Positions 41,740 through 50,730 of a DNA stretch of 64,000 nucleotides are shown here, one piece after another; the first letter of the stretch is position 1; each line of letters begins with the position of its first letter. The translations under genes were made by a program, and so were the position numbers. The notes under the pieces are model-generated. The model was not told the DNA's origin. It was given only the letters and a program-made list of their open reading frames with translations, and did not search any database. The DNA lies in the NCBI GenBank assembly GCA_963662985.1, contig OY760067.1:682001-746000 (forward strand), read 5' to 3'. The stretch is from G963662985 sp963662985 (GTDB lineage Bacteria > Chloroflexota > Anaerolineae > Anaerolineales > UBA11579).

Positions 41740-42852
41740 TTATGTTGATTCAATTGGGTTTGTTCGAACAGCTACGCTCTCTACTAATCCTATTCCTAAC
41801 ATCATGGATAATAACGAACTTCCTCCATAGCTAACAAAAGGTAAAGGCAAACCTGTAACCGGCATTAATTGTAAATTCATGCCAATATTAATTAGTGTAT
41901 GAAAAAAAATGATAGTTGCGACACCTACACTAATTAAAGCACCAAACATATCATGCGATCTCGCTGCTATTCGTAAAATTCGCCATAAAATTATTCCAAG
42001 CATCACTATTACAAAAACATTTCCAATAAATCCAAATTCTTCTCCAATTGCAGAAAAAATAAAATCTGTATGGCGTACTTTCATAAAACGAAGCTGTATT
42101 TGTGAGCCTTGTCCATACCCTCTACCTAATAAACCACCGTTTCCTAAAGTAATAATTGCCTGTTCAATATTATATTGAGCGCCATACCTAGCTTCAGGAT
42201 CTGGCGTTGAAAAATCGAAAATTCTTTGTTTTTGATAGTCCTGCAAGAAAAATTGAAATGCAATAACACTTAATACTACGCCTCCTATAAATAAAATCGA
42301 TAAGTTTTTCCAACTTAATCCAGTAGACCATAATAAAGCAAACCAAATAACGAGTAATACTAGTGAAGTTGAAAGGTCAGGTTGAAGATAAATAAACCCC
42401 ATTAAACCCGCTACGATAACAAGGCTTAACGCCATATAGCGGAAATCATTGACTTTATTTTTTGTTCTAGAAAAAAAATCAGCAAGTACAACAACAATTG
42501 TGATTTTAGCAAGTTCCGAAGGTTGAATAGAAATAAAACCTAAATCAATCCAACGCTGCGAACCAAAGCTTGAATCTCCCGCTATAAATACATAGCCCAA
42601 GAAAAAGAATAAAAAGACATATAATAATCGTGAGATCATCACCCACATATGATAGTCTAATAATGTGACTCCAATTACAAGACCCAAACTCATCACTAAA
42701 AAAATTGTTTGTTTTAAGGTAATATTTTGATCCAAGAGATCAATATTTCCCGCAATTGTAGAATCAATCATTGCAATACTAAAAATGCTAAGAATAATAA
42801 TTGCTCCTATTAAAACAAAATCAAAATTTTTAAACAACTTAATAAGAGACAT
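41740..42852 (-). CDS. rodA: Rod-shape peptidoglycan glycosyltransferase RodA
   Basis: The 370-residue SEDS protein has about ten TM segments and family motifs GAQYNIEQAIITLGNGGLLGRGYGQG, FIFSAIGEEFGFIG, and the C-terminal MPVTGLPLPFVSYGGSS. Association with PBP2 (mrdA) and MreBCD in the same cluster favours RodA over FtsW. It polymerises glycan strands during elongation. AGGAGG precedes the start. It is the last gene of the minCDE-rodA segment. Confidence 0.93.
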   Translation of the reverse strand: MSLIKLFKNFDFVLIGAIIILSIFSIAMIDSTIAGNIDLLDQNITLKQTIFLVMSLGLVIGVTLLDYHMWVMISRLLYVFLFFFLGYVFIAGDSSFGSQRWIDLGFISIQPSELAKITIVVVLADFFSRTKNKVNDFRYMALSLVIVAGLMGFIYLQPDLSTSLVLLVIWFALLWSTGLSWKNLSILFIGGVVLSVIAFQFFLQDYQKQRIFDFSTPDPEARYGAQYNIEQAIITLGNGGLLGRGYGQGSQIQLRFMKVRHTDFIFSAIGEEFGFIGNVFVIVMLGIILWRILRIAARSHDMFGALISVGVATIIFFHTLINIGMNLQLMPVTGLPLPFVSYGGSSLLSMMLGIGLVESVAVRTNPIEST

Positions 42853-42887
42853 TAATAAGCCTCCTTAATTTTTTCAAATTTAATCAA

Positions 42888-43112
42888 TTAATTATTTAAA
42901 GGAATATCGGCAACCAAACTTTGACTTCTACCTTTTTGAGATAATTCAATAGAAACCATCTCTGGGTTTACATCAATATGTTTGACAATTACCTGTACTA
43001 GTTCTTCTTTTAATAAATCCAAAGTTCCAGGAGATAACTTTGCTCGATCGTGATAAAGAATTACTTGAAGTCTTTCTGCTGCTTCTTTTCCACTTCTATT
43101 TTTTCTGGCCAT
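42888..43112 (-). CDS. minE: Cell division topological specificity factor MinE
   Basis: The 74-residue protein has the MinE pattern: a basic start (MARKNRSGKEAAERL), then LQVILYHDRAKLSPGTLDLLKEELVQVI split over about 16-43 and a C-terminal beta-alpha dimerisation domain. It stimulates MinD ATPase and releases it from the membrane to drive pole-to-pole oscillation. It is encoded 12 bases after minD. Having MinE implies an oscillating and not DivIVA-anchored Min system. Confidence 0.93.
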   Translation of the reverse strand: MARKNRSGKEAAERLQVILYHDRAKLSPGTLDLLKEELVQVIVKHIDVNPEMVSIELSQKGRSQSLVADIPLNN

Positions 43113-43124
43113 CTTATTTACCTC

Positions 43125-43916
43125 TTAGTTTGATGTTCCAAAAAGTCTTTTAAAGATATTTGATTCTGAACCTAAGTCCATTAGTGGAATTTCTTCTCCA
43201 TCCAATCGTCCGGCAATATTTCGAAAAGCTTTTCCTGCTATGTTTTTATCTTCTGTTACTATTGGCAACCCACGATTTGTACTTACGATCACTTGATCAT
43301 CGTCAGGAACAACACCTATTAAGCTTATTCCTAAAAGATCCAAGATATCTTCAGATTCTAACATTTCACCTTGTCGAATCATTTTAATATTAACTCGATT
43401 TATAATTAAATATGCAGGACCTTTTTCTTCTGCTTCAATAATTCCAATAATGCGATCTGCATCTCTAACTGCAGATACTTCTGGGTTTGTAACAATTAAA
43501 ATTTCATCCGCTGGTGCAATAGAATTTCTAAAACCTCTTTCAATACCTGCTGGTGAATCAATAATTACAAAATCAACCATTTCACGCAATTCTGCACAAA
43601 TTTTTATCATATCATTGGGAGACACTGCATTTTTATCACGTGTTTGTGCAGCTGGAATTAGAAATAGTCCAGGGATACGTTTATCTTTAATCATTGCTTG
43701 ATTTAATTTACAACGACCTTCAACAATATCGACCAAATCATATACAATACGATTCTCTAAACCCATTACAACATCCAAATTTCGTAATCCAATATCAGCA
43801 TCCAAACAAACGACTTGTTTTCCACGTAAAGCTAATGCAGCTCCAATATTAGCTGTTGTTGTTGTTTTCCCAACACCACCTTTGCCAGAGGTAACGGTGA
43901 TTACTTTTCCTACCAT
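43125..43916 (-). CDS. minD: Septum site-determining ATPase MinD
   Basis: The 263-residue ParA/MinD ATPase has the deviant Walker A GKGGVGKTTTTANIG (about 11-25), VCLDADIGLRNLDVVMGLENR, DFVIIDSPAGIE and a C-terminal amphipathic membrane-targeting helix (NIFKRLFGTSN). It binds the membrane as a dimer and recruits MinC. It lies between minC and minE. Confidence 0.96.
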   Translation of the reverse strand: MVGKVITVTSGKGGVGKTTTTANIGAALALRGKQVVCLDADIGLRNLDVVMGLENRIVYDLVDIVEGRCKLNQAMIKDKRIPGLFLIPAAQTRDKNAVSPNDMIKICAELREMVDFVIIDSPAGIERGFRNSIAPADEILIVTNPEVSAVRDADRIIGIIEAEEKGPAYLIINRVNIKMIRQGEMLESEDILDLLGISLIGVVPDDDQVIVSTNRGLPIVTEDKNIAGKAFRNIAGRLDGEEIPLMDLGSESNIFKRLFGTSN

Positions 43917-43934
43917 AATTAATCCTTCTTCAGT

Positions 43935-44615
43935 CTATTTAGATTTCCAATTTTGGAGAACTGTTTTATTATCAATAATACTTGCCATTTCAGGTTGAAT
44001 CTTCTTTCTCTTTTTAGGTAATTCAATTAATTTACCAGCAATCCTAACCTGTTCAGAGTTAAACTCTAAAGCACAAATTACCATTTCTTGATTACCTTCA
44101 GAACCGGCATGCACATTACCTCGGATTTTTCCCCAAACAACAATATTCCCTGCAGATATAATAGTTGCACCAGGGTTCACGTCACCTAAAACTGTTACAT
44201 CACCAGTGGCTTCAACAATAGCTCCTGAGCGAAGCGTTTGCCTTAAGAAAACTGTTTTTTGTTTTTCTGCTGAACGTAATTGTGTCTGAGGTTGAAAATT
44301 CGTAGTTGCTCTGCGTTTTTCAATAGTTGTTCTTAATCCATAAGATAATGCTGATCGTTCTGTTTTATAGGAATCTGAAAGAACACCTAAAAGTTTTAAA
44401 CCTTTATCATCTAACTGTTCAATTAACTTACCCATAGCTAAGGCATTAATTACTTGAGTTTTTACATCTATAAATACTTCAGCTCCTGATAAAAAATCTG
44501 CCTGATTTTCAATTTCTGCAAACAGAATTTTTTGTCCTTCTTTCCAATCAGAAGCATTAATTGTAATTAATAATCCTTCAGAGGTGCCTTTAATTTCAAA
44601 ATTCTTATTTCCCAT
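43935..44615 (-). CDS. minC: Septum site-determining protein MinC
   Basis: Translation is from the ATG at 44615; a TTG four codons earlier is less likely. The 226-residue protein has an N-terminal FtsZ-interacting domain with low similarity, a linker, and a right-handed beta-helix C-terminal domain (TLRSGAIVEATGDVTVLGDVNPGATII split, then GNIVVWGKIRGNVHAG). It blocks FtsZ polymerisation away from midcell when bound to MinD. An extended -10 promoter lies only about ten bases upstream of the start. Confidence 0.92.
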   Translation of the reverse strand: MGNKNFEIKGTSEGLLITINASDWKEGQKILFAEIENQADFLSGAEVFIDVKTQVINALAMGKLIEQLDDKGLKLLGVLSDSYKTERSALSYGLRTTIEKRRATTNFQPQTQLRSAEKQKTVFLRQTLRSGAIVEATGDVTVLGDVNPGATIISAGNIVVWGKIRGNVHAGSEGNQEMVICALEFNSEQVRIAGKLIELPKKRKKIQPEMASIIDNKTVLQNWKSK

Positions 44616-44631
44616 AGCTTTTTCCAATTGT

Positions 44632-44637
44632 ATTATA
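44632..44637 (-). promoter_or_regulatory. Extended -10 promoter of minCDE-rodA
   Basis: Minus-strand TATAAT preceded by TGC (TGnTATAAT). No good -35 box is needed for this class. The predicted leader is about ten bases. Confidence 0.6.
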
Positions 44638-44689
44638 GCATGTTCAATTCAACGCAAAAAGGATGCAGAAGATAGAGATTTCCTATGAT

Positions 44690-46792
44690 TTAGTTTCCTG
44701 AATTATTATCAATATCTTTAAGATTGAAATAGGTTCGTAATACTTTTTCAACAATCGGACCTGCTACTGTGGAACCTTCTGTACCATTATAAACGAAAGC
44801 TACAACAGCAATTTCTGGGTCTTCATATGGGGCATAGGCAAGTGTCCACGCATGTGAGGGCCAAGCGCCATATTTACACTTCCCTAAGGCGCTTGCAATA
44901 TCATCACAATATTCTGCGGTTCCTGTTTTGCCTGCTGCTGAAATATTTGAATTTTCAAAAATATCAGCTAATGTACCATCTAAAACTGCCATTCGCATTC
45001 CCTGTTGAACCACATCAATATATTTGCTGTCAACACTAACTTTTACATCATTTCCAGCTTCATCTACTAAAGGTTTACAACTCCCAATCCCTGAAGGATT
45101 TTCAAATTTTGTAATCAATGGAGTCTCAGGATCTGTAATATCCCACTTCATTTGAGGAGTAAAATCTTTAATTACATTTCCTTCATTATCTTGAACTTGA
45201 TAAAGTAATGTGGGTTGCATTAATTTCCCATCATTTGCAATTGTCGAAGCTGACATCGCCACTTGCAAGGGTGTCACAATTATATAACCTTGACCAACTG
45301 AAGCTAGATATGTGTCACCAGTTGCCCAGTTTTCACCTTGATTAATACGTTTCCAAGTGGGATTCGGGATAAGCCCATCCCCATCTTCTAATAATTCAAT
45401 TCCTGTGTAATTTCCATATCCCAAAGCTCTTGCGTATTCACCTAATCGACAAATTCCTAATCCTTCCGGAATCTCATCTTCATAACCACCCCCAACTTTA
45501 TAAAAGAACACGTTACTTGAGTTTTCAATTGCGCCTACAATATTCAAAGAACCAAAACCTGCACGATTCCAGTCTACATATTCGATTGTAAGATTACTTG
45601 ATTCTCCTTCGTAAAATTTTTGATCTACCACTAAAACACCTGGGGTTTCAACAATTGTATCTGGGGTGACCACGCCTTCATTAAGAGAACCAATTGCAGT
45701 CACTAGTTTAAAAACAGACCCAGCTGGAACTTCAGATCCTACAGCATGGTTCACTAAAGGTTTTGTGGAATCTACTGAAAGTTGTTCATAATAATAAGCA
45801 GGGATAAAACTTGCCATACGATTATTTTCATAGGTTGGCCAATTAACCATTGCAAGAACTTCTCCTGTTTTAGGATTCAATGCCACAATTACACCACTTG
45901 TATATTCGTTTTTACCTAACCAATCGTTCCATAGTTGAATTTCATCTTTTAAAATCTCATAGACAGCTTCTTGGAAACGAACATCTATTGTAAGGACTAT
46001 ATTTTCCCCTGGTTGAGGCGCAACTTGTTGTTCGATATCTCTAGTTACCAATCCACCGACATCTACTTCGACAACACGCTTGCCTGGCACACCTCTTAAT
46101 TCTTCATCAAAATACAACTCTAACCCTGCATACCCAACTTTATCTCGATTTGCAACAAAGCCTTCTTCTACATATAAATCTTCTTGTGCTTCAGGAATTG
46201 GACCTAAAAACCCTATTAAACTTGAAACACTCTCTCCAATTGGATATTCTCTCATTGGTTCAGTTTCTATTGATACGCCAGGCATATCAATGGCCCGTTC
46301 TTCAATAATCAAAGCAAGCTCAACATCCACTCCACATTGTACTAAAACCGAATTATAGGGTTGGTATGAAAGACCAATTTCAATCATTTCTGAAATACCA
46401 AGATTCGTTCCACAGTTAATTAGTGGATCGACTTCAATGTCACCTTTATGAACAGGCATACCTGTTAAATCAGATAATTCTCGGTAAATTGCTTGTTTTT
46501 CTGCCTCATCATCTGGTAAATTTGCAGGAGTAACTGCAATATTATACGATGCAGTATTTTGCGCCAACACAATTCCATTTCGATCGTAAATAACCCCTCT
46601 TTGAGTTGCAACACTCACTTCAGATATTCGATTTTCTTCAGCTTGTGCTTGATATTTATATCCATCAATAATTTGGATAAAAAACAATCTTCCTATAAAA
46701 ATTAAAAATGCAACCCCAATAACTCCCAAGAAAAAATTAACACGCCAATTTTGAATAGTCTCTTTCTTCTCATGAATTTCCTGAATTGTCAT
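44690..46792 (-). CDS. mrdA: Penicillin-binding protein 2 (elongasome transpeptidase)
   Basis: The 700-residue protein has an N-terminal TM anchor (about 18-38), a PBP dimerisation domain with RISEVSVATQRGVIYDRNG split near 45-65, and a transpeptidase domain with SxxK in PAGSVFKLVT, SxN in IENSSNVFFYK and KTG in AAGKTGTAEY. It crosslinks peptidoglycan during rod elongation with RodA and MreBCD. It starts two bases after the mreD stop. It is longer than E. coli PBP2 by a substantial insertion (about 140-230). Confidence 0.94.
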   Translation of the reverse strand: MTIQEIHEKKETIQNWRVNFFLGVIGVAFLIFIGRLFFIQIIDGYKYQAQAEENRISEVSVATQRGVIYDRNGIVLAQNTASYNIAVTPANLPDDEAEKQAIYRELSDLTGMPVHKGDIEVDPLINCGTNLGISEMIEIGLSYQPYNSVLVQCGVDVELALIIEERAIDMPGVSIETEPMREYPIGESVSSLIGFLGPIPEAQEDLYVEEGFVANRDKVGYAGLELYFDEELRGVPGKRVVEVDVGGLVTRDIEQQVAPQPGENIVLTIDVRFQEAVYEILKDEIQLWNDWLGKNEYTSGVIVALNPKTGEVLAMVNWPTYENNRMASFIPAYYYEQLSVDSTKPLVNHAVGSEVPAGSVFKLVTAIGSLNEGVVTPDTIVETPGVLVVDQKFYEGESSNLTIEYVDWNRAGFGSLNIVGAIENSSNVFFYKVGGGYEDEIPEGLGICRLGEYARALGYGNYTGIELLEDGDGLIPNPTWKRINQGENWATGDTYLASVGQGYIIVTPLQVAMSASTIANDGKLMQPTLLYQVQDNEGNVIKDFTPQMKWDITDPETPLITKFENPSGIGSCKPLVDEAGNDVKVSVDSKYIDVVQQGMRMAVLDGTLADIFENSNISAAGKTGTAEYCDDIASALGKCKYGAWPSHAWTLAYAPYEDPEIAVVAFVYNGTEGSTVAGPIVEKVLRTYFNLKDIDNNSGN

Positions 46793-46794
46793 AA

Positions 46795-47301
46795 TTATTC
46801 CTCGTTATATTCTGGATAGATAAGTGCAATAACTTCACGCATAACCGCAAAAACAGGTAATGCAAAAACGATATTCATTAGCATAGAAGGAACAATTACC
46901 ATTCCAAAAGCATCTGGTAATGAAATGGTAGTTCCTTTTATTATCCATAAATATACATAAGAAAGACCTAGATAACCTAAGGTTGAGATTAGAATAGAGA
47001 TAGCTGTTTTTAAAATTGAAATATCAAAGAATTTTAATATAATGATTCTATTCAAAATAAAGACAGCTATATATGCAGGAATAACAATATAGTATGGAAT
47101 TGCTGTTACAAAACTTACCAACATCCCTGCGATCAAAGCTAATTCTATATTGAATTTTGTTTTTTTATTAATCGACCAAGCAATATAAATAAGCAATAAT
47201 AAATCTGCAGTTCCTTGAATTAAATGAATGTCAGATATTATCGCAACTTGTAAAATCATTGCAAACAAAAAGATTGCAGAGACGAGTAATATTGCCATCA
47301 T
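46795..47301 (-). CDS. mreD: Rod shape-determining protein MreD
   Basis: The 168-residue protein has about five TM segments and the MreD pattern including LQVAIISDIHLIQGTADLLLL near the N-terminus. Primary sequence is weakly conserved; identification rests on length, topology and position between mreC and mrdA. It overlaps mreC by one base. Confidence 0.88.
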   Translation of the reverse strand: MMAILLVSAIFLFAMILQVAIISDIHLIQGTADLLLLIYIAWSINKKTKFNIELALIAGMLVSFVTAIPYYIVIPAYIAVFILNRIIILKFFDISILKTAISILISTLGYLGLSYVYLWIIKGTTISLPDAFGMVIVPSMLMNIVFALPVFAVMREVIALIYPEYNEE

Positions 47302-48146
47302 TACTCCGTTGCATCTGGGATTAAATCTGTTACATTAATTGATTGAAAGTTTTTAATTACTAGCAAAATTTCTAATTGCGAAAAATCTACAAAAGGTTGT
47401 ACCGTTGCTGTTTGAAAGAGATCTGATGGTTGTTCTTGAACACCCGAGATTGTTCCAATTAAAATATTAGCGGGATAGGCCCCTCCCATACCTGAAGTTA
47501 ATACTGTATCACCAGGTTGGATTTGAGCATTTTGAGGTATCTTTTCAATTGAGATTTCACCATTAAGACCACCTACTAAAATTCCAGTATCATCTGAAGG
47601 TTGAATAGAAACATTAATTGCAGAATCAGCATCATTAATCAATTGAACACGAGCTGCATTTGCTGTAACTGCATCAATTCTGCCTACAAGACCTTCATTC
47701 GACACGACTGGCATTCCTCGTCGAAGTCCATCATCTGAACCACGATTTATAATCACGTATTGTAAAAACGGACTAGGATCTTGCCCAATAACCGCAGCTG
47801 CTTGATATTCATTTTGAGGTTGTGCTCTAGCAAAATCTAATAATGCAGATAGAATTTCAACTTCTGTTACTTGTTGTTGATAAGCAACTATTTGAGAGCG
47901 TAAAGTAGCATTTTCTTGTTCAAGTTCAGAATTTTTTTGTTGCAGCATCACTAAATCACTAGATGCATTCAACATCACACGGATCCCTTGATATCGATCA
48001 TAAAACCATTCTTGAACTTTAACAACAGGATTTAAAGCAGTCTTTATTACAGGTTGAAGATAGCCCCCAATCGCTAACATTAAGACACCTAGTAACAATA
48101 AAACTATAACAATTTTTTGCCAATTTTTAAGTGAAAAAAGATCCAA
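47301..48146 (-). CDS. mreC: Rod shape-determining protein MreC
   Basis: The 281-residue bitopic protein has an N-terminal TM (about 12-30), a coiled coil at about 62-95 (QQKNSELEQENATLRSQI), and the extracytoplasmic double beta-barrel domain with VIGQDPSPFLQYVIINRGSDDG split near 120-145 and GLVGRIDAV. It links MreB to the PBP2/RodA complex. It starts four bases after the mreB stop. Confidence 0.94.
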   Translation of the reverse strand: MDLFSLKNWQKIVIVLLLLGVLMLAIGGYLQPVIKTALNPVVKVQEWFYDRYQGIRVMLNASSDLVMLQQKNSELEQENATLRSQIVAYQQQVTEVEILSALLDFARAQPQNEYQAAAVIGQDPSPFLQYVIINRGSDDGLRRGMPVVSNEGLVGRIDAVTANAARVQLINDADSAINVSIQPSDDTGILVGGLNGEISIEKIPQNAQIQPGDTVLTSGMGGAYPANILIGTISGVQEQPSDLFQTATVQPFVDFSQLEILLVIKNFQSINVTDLIPDATE

Positions 48147-48150
48147 ATTT

Positions 48151-49200
48151 TTAATTCTCCAGCGGCATCATCAAGCCGGCATATTTGGAGAGATTTTCGA
48201 GGGCCTTACCAGCACCGCGTGCCACACATGTCATCGGGTCTTCAGCAACCCATGCTTTGATGCGCACATCATGTTCGACACGATCAGCTAGCCCACCTAG
48301 AAGGGAGCCACCACCGGCTAAACAAATGCCAATATCCATCAAGTCTGAGATGATTTCAGGTTGAACTTCATCCAGAACATCCTTGATAGTTTGTAAAATA
48401 ACGTCCACAGATCCAGAAATTGCATCTCTAATTTCGATTGAAGATACTTCAATTGTTTCTGGTAGACCTGTAATTAAATTTTTTCCCCTGACATCCATGG
48501 TTTTTTCTTCTGGAAGAGGAAAAGCTGAACCTAGTGTGATTTTAATCTGTTCAGCTGTACGATCTCCGATATGGAGGTTGTATTTATCGCGCATATAGAG
48601 ATAAATATCTTGATCTAATTCATCTCCCGCAACGCGTAATGACCGGCTTGTGACAACTCCTCCACCAGAGAAAACTGTAATTTCTGTTGTACCGCCACCA
48701 ATATCAACAATCATTGAACCACCAATCTCAAACACTGGTAATCCTACTGCAATTGCTGAAGCAGTTGGCTCTGGGATCAAATACACTTCACGTGCACCAG
48801 CCAAAACTGCGGCATTATATACAGCTCTTTTTTCGACTTCAGTCACACCTGATGGAACCCCAATCACAACACGAGGACGTGGCAATGGAACCATGCTTTG
48901 TTGATGAGCGCGAGAAATAAAGTGATCTAGCATTTCAGCAGTAATCTCAAATTCTGAAATTACCCCATCTTGAAGAGGACGCACAGTCATATATTTGCCT
49001 GGGACACGCCCTACCATTGCTTTTGCTTCTGCACCCACTCGGAAAGGCGCGTGTGTTCTTTTGTCAATCACAACAAAAGAGGGTTCGTTGATTACAATCC
49101 CTTTATTGCGGACATGAACGAGTGTGTTAGCTGTTCCAAGGTCAATACCTATGTCTAAGGAAAATAGCCCTAAGAACCAGTTAATGGGGTTAAAAGCCAA
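48151..49200 (-). CDS. mreB: Rod shape-determining actin homologue MreB
   Basis: The 349-residue actin-fold ATPase has phosphate-1 DIGIDLGTANTLVH, connect-1 PRVVIGVPSGVTEVEKRA, phosphate-2 MIVDIGGGTTEI and the adenosine motif ICLAGGGSLLGGL. It forms membrane-bound filaments that organise lateral wall synthesis. TTAGGAGAG precedes the ATG and an extended -10 promoter lies at 49236-49241. It heads the mreB-mreC-mreD-mrdA series. Its codon usage has higher GC than its neighbours, as expected for a highly expressed gene. Confidence 0.97.
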   Translation of the reverse strand: MAFNPINWFLGLFSLDIGIDLGTANTLVHVRNKGIVINEPSFVVIDKRTHAPFRVGAEAKAMVGRVPGKYMTVRPLQDGVISEFEITAEMLDHFISRAHQQSMVPLPRPRVVIGVPSGVTEVEKRAVYNAAVLAGAREVYLIPEPTASAIAVGLPVFEIGGSMIVDIGGGTTEITVFSGGGVVTSRSLRVAGDELDQDIYLYMRDKYNLHIGDRTAEQIKITLGSAFPLPEEKTMDVRGKNLITGLPETIEVSSIEIRDAISGSVDVILQTIKDVLDEVQPEIISDLMDIGICLAGGGSLLGGLADRVEHDVRIKAWVAEDPMTCVARGAGKALENLSKYAGLMMPLEN

Positions 49201-49235
49201 AATGCTCTCCTAAATTCAATAAAGTCAAACACGAT

Positions 49236-49285
49236 ATTATACCATGCGTGACTTATTATAAAAGTTTTTATCTAAAAAATAAGTC
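49236..49285 (-). promoter_or_regulatory. mreB promoter with upstream dyad
   Basis: Minus-strand TATAAT at 49236-49241 preceded by TGG (extended -10). GACTTATT (49250-49257) and AATAAGTC (49278-49285) form a dyad across the -35 region. Confidence 0.55.
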
Positions 49286-49302
49286 TTTTAATTTTATCTT
49301 TA

Positions 49303-49917
49303 TTATGCAATTTGATAATTTTTTTCTGCGATCATTTTCTCTAATAAAATAATATTTTCATTTTGTTTTTGTTCACGAATCGATTTGGCTTCTGATGTAA
49401 AATAAGTGTGGTTTTTTAAAAATTCTAATTGATTCTTCCACCATTCTTCCTCAGAATAGTTTTCACCAAAATTATTTATTTCTTGCAATAACCTTTTCGA
49501 TAATTTGAAAAAATCTTTACGGCCCAAATTATCAAGATCTGCATCTGCTAGAATTTTACTCATGAGATCTTTAGGAGATTGAGGAATTTTAGTAGCATTG
49601 ATCATGGAAACAATTTGAAGAATTTGTTTATCAGAAAATCCAAATTCAGGCAGTTGTTTTTTGACGAGTTCAATACCTATTTTCTCATGTCCTACTCTTT
49701 TTTCAATATACCCAATATCATGGAACCATGCAGCAGTAATGAGTAATTTTCTTTTTTCTGTACTAAGATCAATTAATTCACACATACGCATTACTGAAAA
49801 AACAACATCATTTTCTGTATGATTGACATTATGATATACCAAACGAAGATCTAATTTTTCCTGTAGAGTTTTATGAGCAAATCGAAAGGCTTCACGATAA
49901 TTCGTTGTTCTTACCAT
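49303..49917 (-). CDS. HD-domain phosphohydrolase
   Basis: The 204-residue protein has the HD metal motif: His in LVYHNVNHTEND, the HD pair in AAWFHDIGY (about 81-89), and Asp in ILADADLDNLGR. Such domains hydrolyse nucleotides or phosphodiesters. It starts at the SpoU stop (one base overlap) and ends before mreB. The substrate cannot be read from the sequence. It is the last gene of the PadR-headed operon by position. Confidence 0.82.
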   Translation of the reverse strand: MVRTTNYREAFRFAHKTLQEKLDLRLVYHNVNHTENDVVFSVMRMCELIDLSTEKRKLLITAAWFHDIGYIEKRVGHEKIGIELVKKQLPEFGFSDKQILQIVSMINATKIPQSPKDLMSKILADADLDNLGRKDFFKLSKRLLQEINNFGENYSEEEWWKNQLEFLKNHTYFTSEAKSIREQKQNENIILLEKMIAEKNYQIA

Positions 49918-50711
49918 TATTTTCCATGCCTTTGATGATAAATCTGATACAAGATCACACCAGTTGCAACACTTAAATTTAATGAAGATGCAGTTCCTTC
50001 CATAGGTAATTTAATGAACTGATCACATACTACTTTTTGAGCATCTGATAAACCTTCTCGCTCACTTCCCATTAATAAGACTAATTTTTTAGGGTATTTA
50101 GCATGAACCGCAAAATCACTTGCTTTTGCTGAAGTCCCAACTATCGAGAAGGAAGAACTTATTTTTCTTATGAAGGTATCAAAATCTCCTGAAAAAATAG
50201 GAATTCGAAACATAACTCCCATACTAGCTCTGATTGCAGATGGATGAGTAGGATCTACATGATTACCTAGTAAAACCAAAGCATTTGCACCAACCGCATC
50301 AATAGTTCGCAAAATCGTACCAACATTTCCTGGGTCTTGGGGAGCGTCCAATGCCACAATCCAGTTATATTGATCAGGTTCAAGCTCAGCGATAGTGTGA
50401 ATATTATTCTCTACTACTGCAATCATTCGGCTACTATGTTTTTTTTCGCCTATGGATAACATTATGTCAGGCAATGTAGAATAAAGCGGTATTTGAGATG
50501 TTTTAATCTTTTGAATTAACTCTTTTTCATAATCAGAATTTAGATTTTCAGGATCGTATAAAACAAATTGAATTTTTGCACCAGCTGAGTATGCTTCCCC
50601 AACTTGGCGAATCCCTTCCACCAAAAAAGCTCGTTCTTGTTCACGATACTTTCTTTGACGTAAAGATTTAATCAATTTAATTTTAGTGTTTGATCGACTA
50701 GTAATATCCAT
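49917..50711 (-). CDS. TrmH/SpoU-family RNA 2'-O-methyltransferase
   Basis: Translation is taken from the ATG at 50711, which avoids overlap with the PLD gene; an ATG at 50750 is possible. The 264-residue SPOUT enzyme has an N-terminal substrate-binding domain (SLRQRKYREQERAFLVEGIRQ split) and SPOUT motifs 1-3: ALDAPQDPGNVGTILRT, LLMGSEREGLS and KLPMEGTASSLNLSVATG. It resembles RlmB/TrmH-type enzymes that methylate rRNA or tRNA riboses; the exact target is unknown. Confidence 0.92.
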   Translation of the reverse strand: MDITSRSNTKIKLIKSLRQRKYREQERAFLVEGIRQVGEAYSAGAKIQFVLYDPENLNSDYEKELIQKIKTSQIPLYSTLPDIMLSIGEKKHSSRMIAVVENNIHTIAELEPDQYNWIVALDAPQDPGNVGTILRTIDAVGANALVLLGNHVDPTHPSAIRASMGVMFRIPIFSGDFDTFIRKISSSFSIVGTSAKASDFAVHAKYPKKLVLLMGSEREGLSDAQKVVCDQFIKLPMEGTASSLNLSVATGVILYQIYHQRHGK

Positions 50712-50730
50712 AAGTTTTATTATTATAGCT

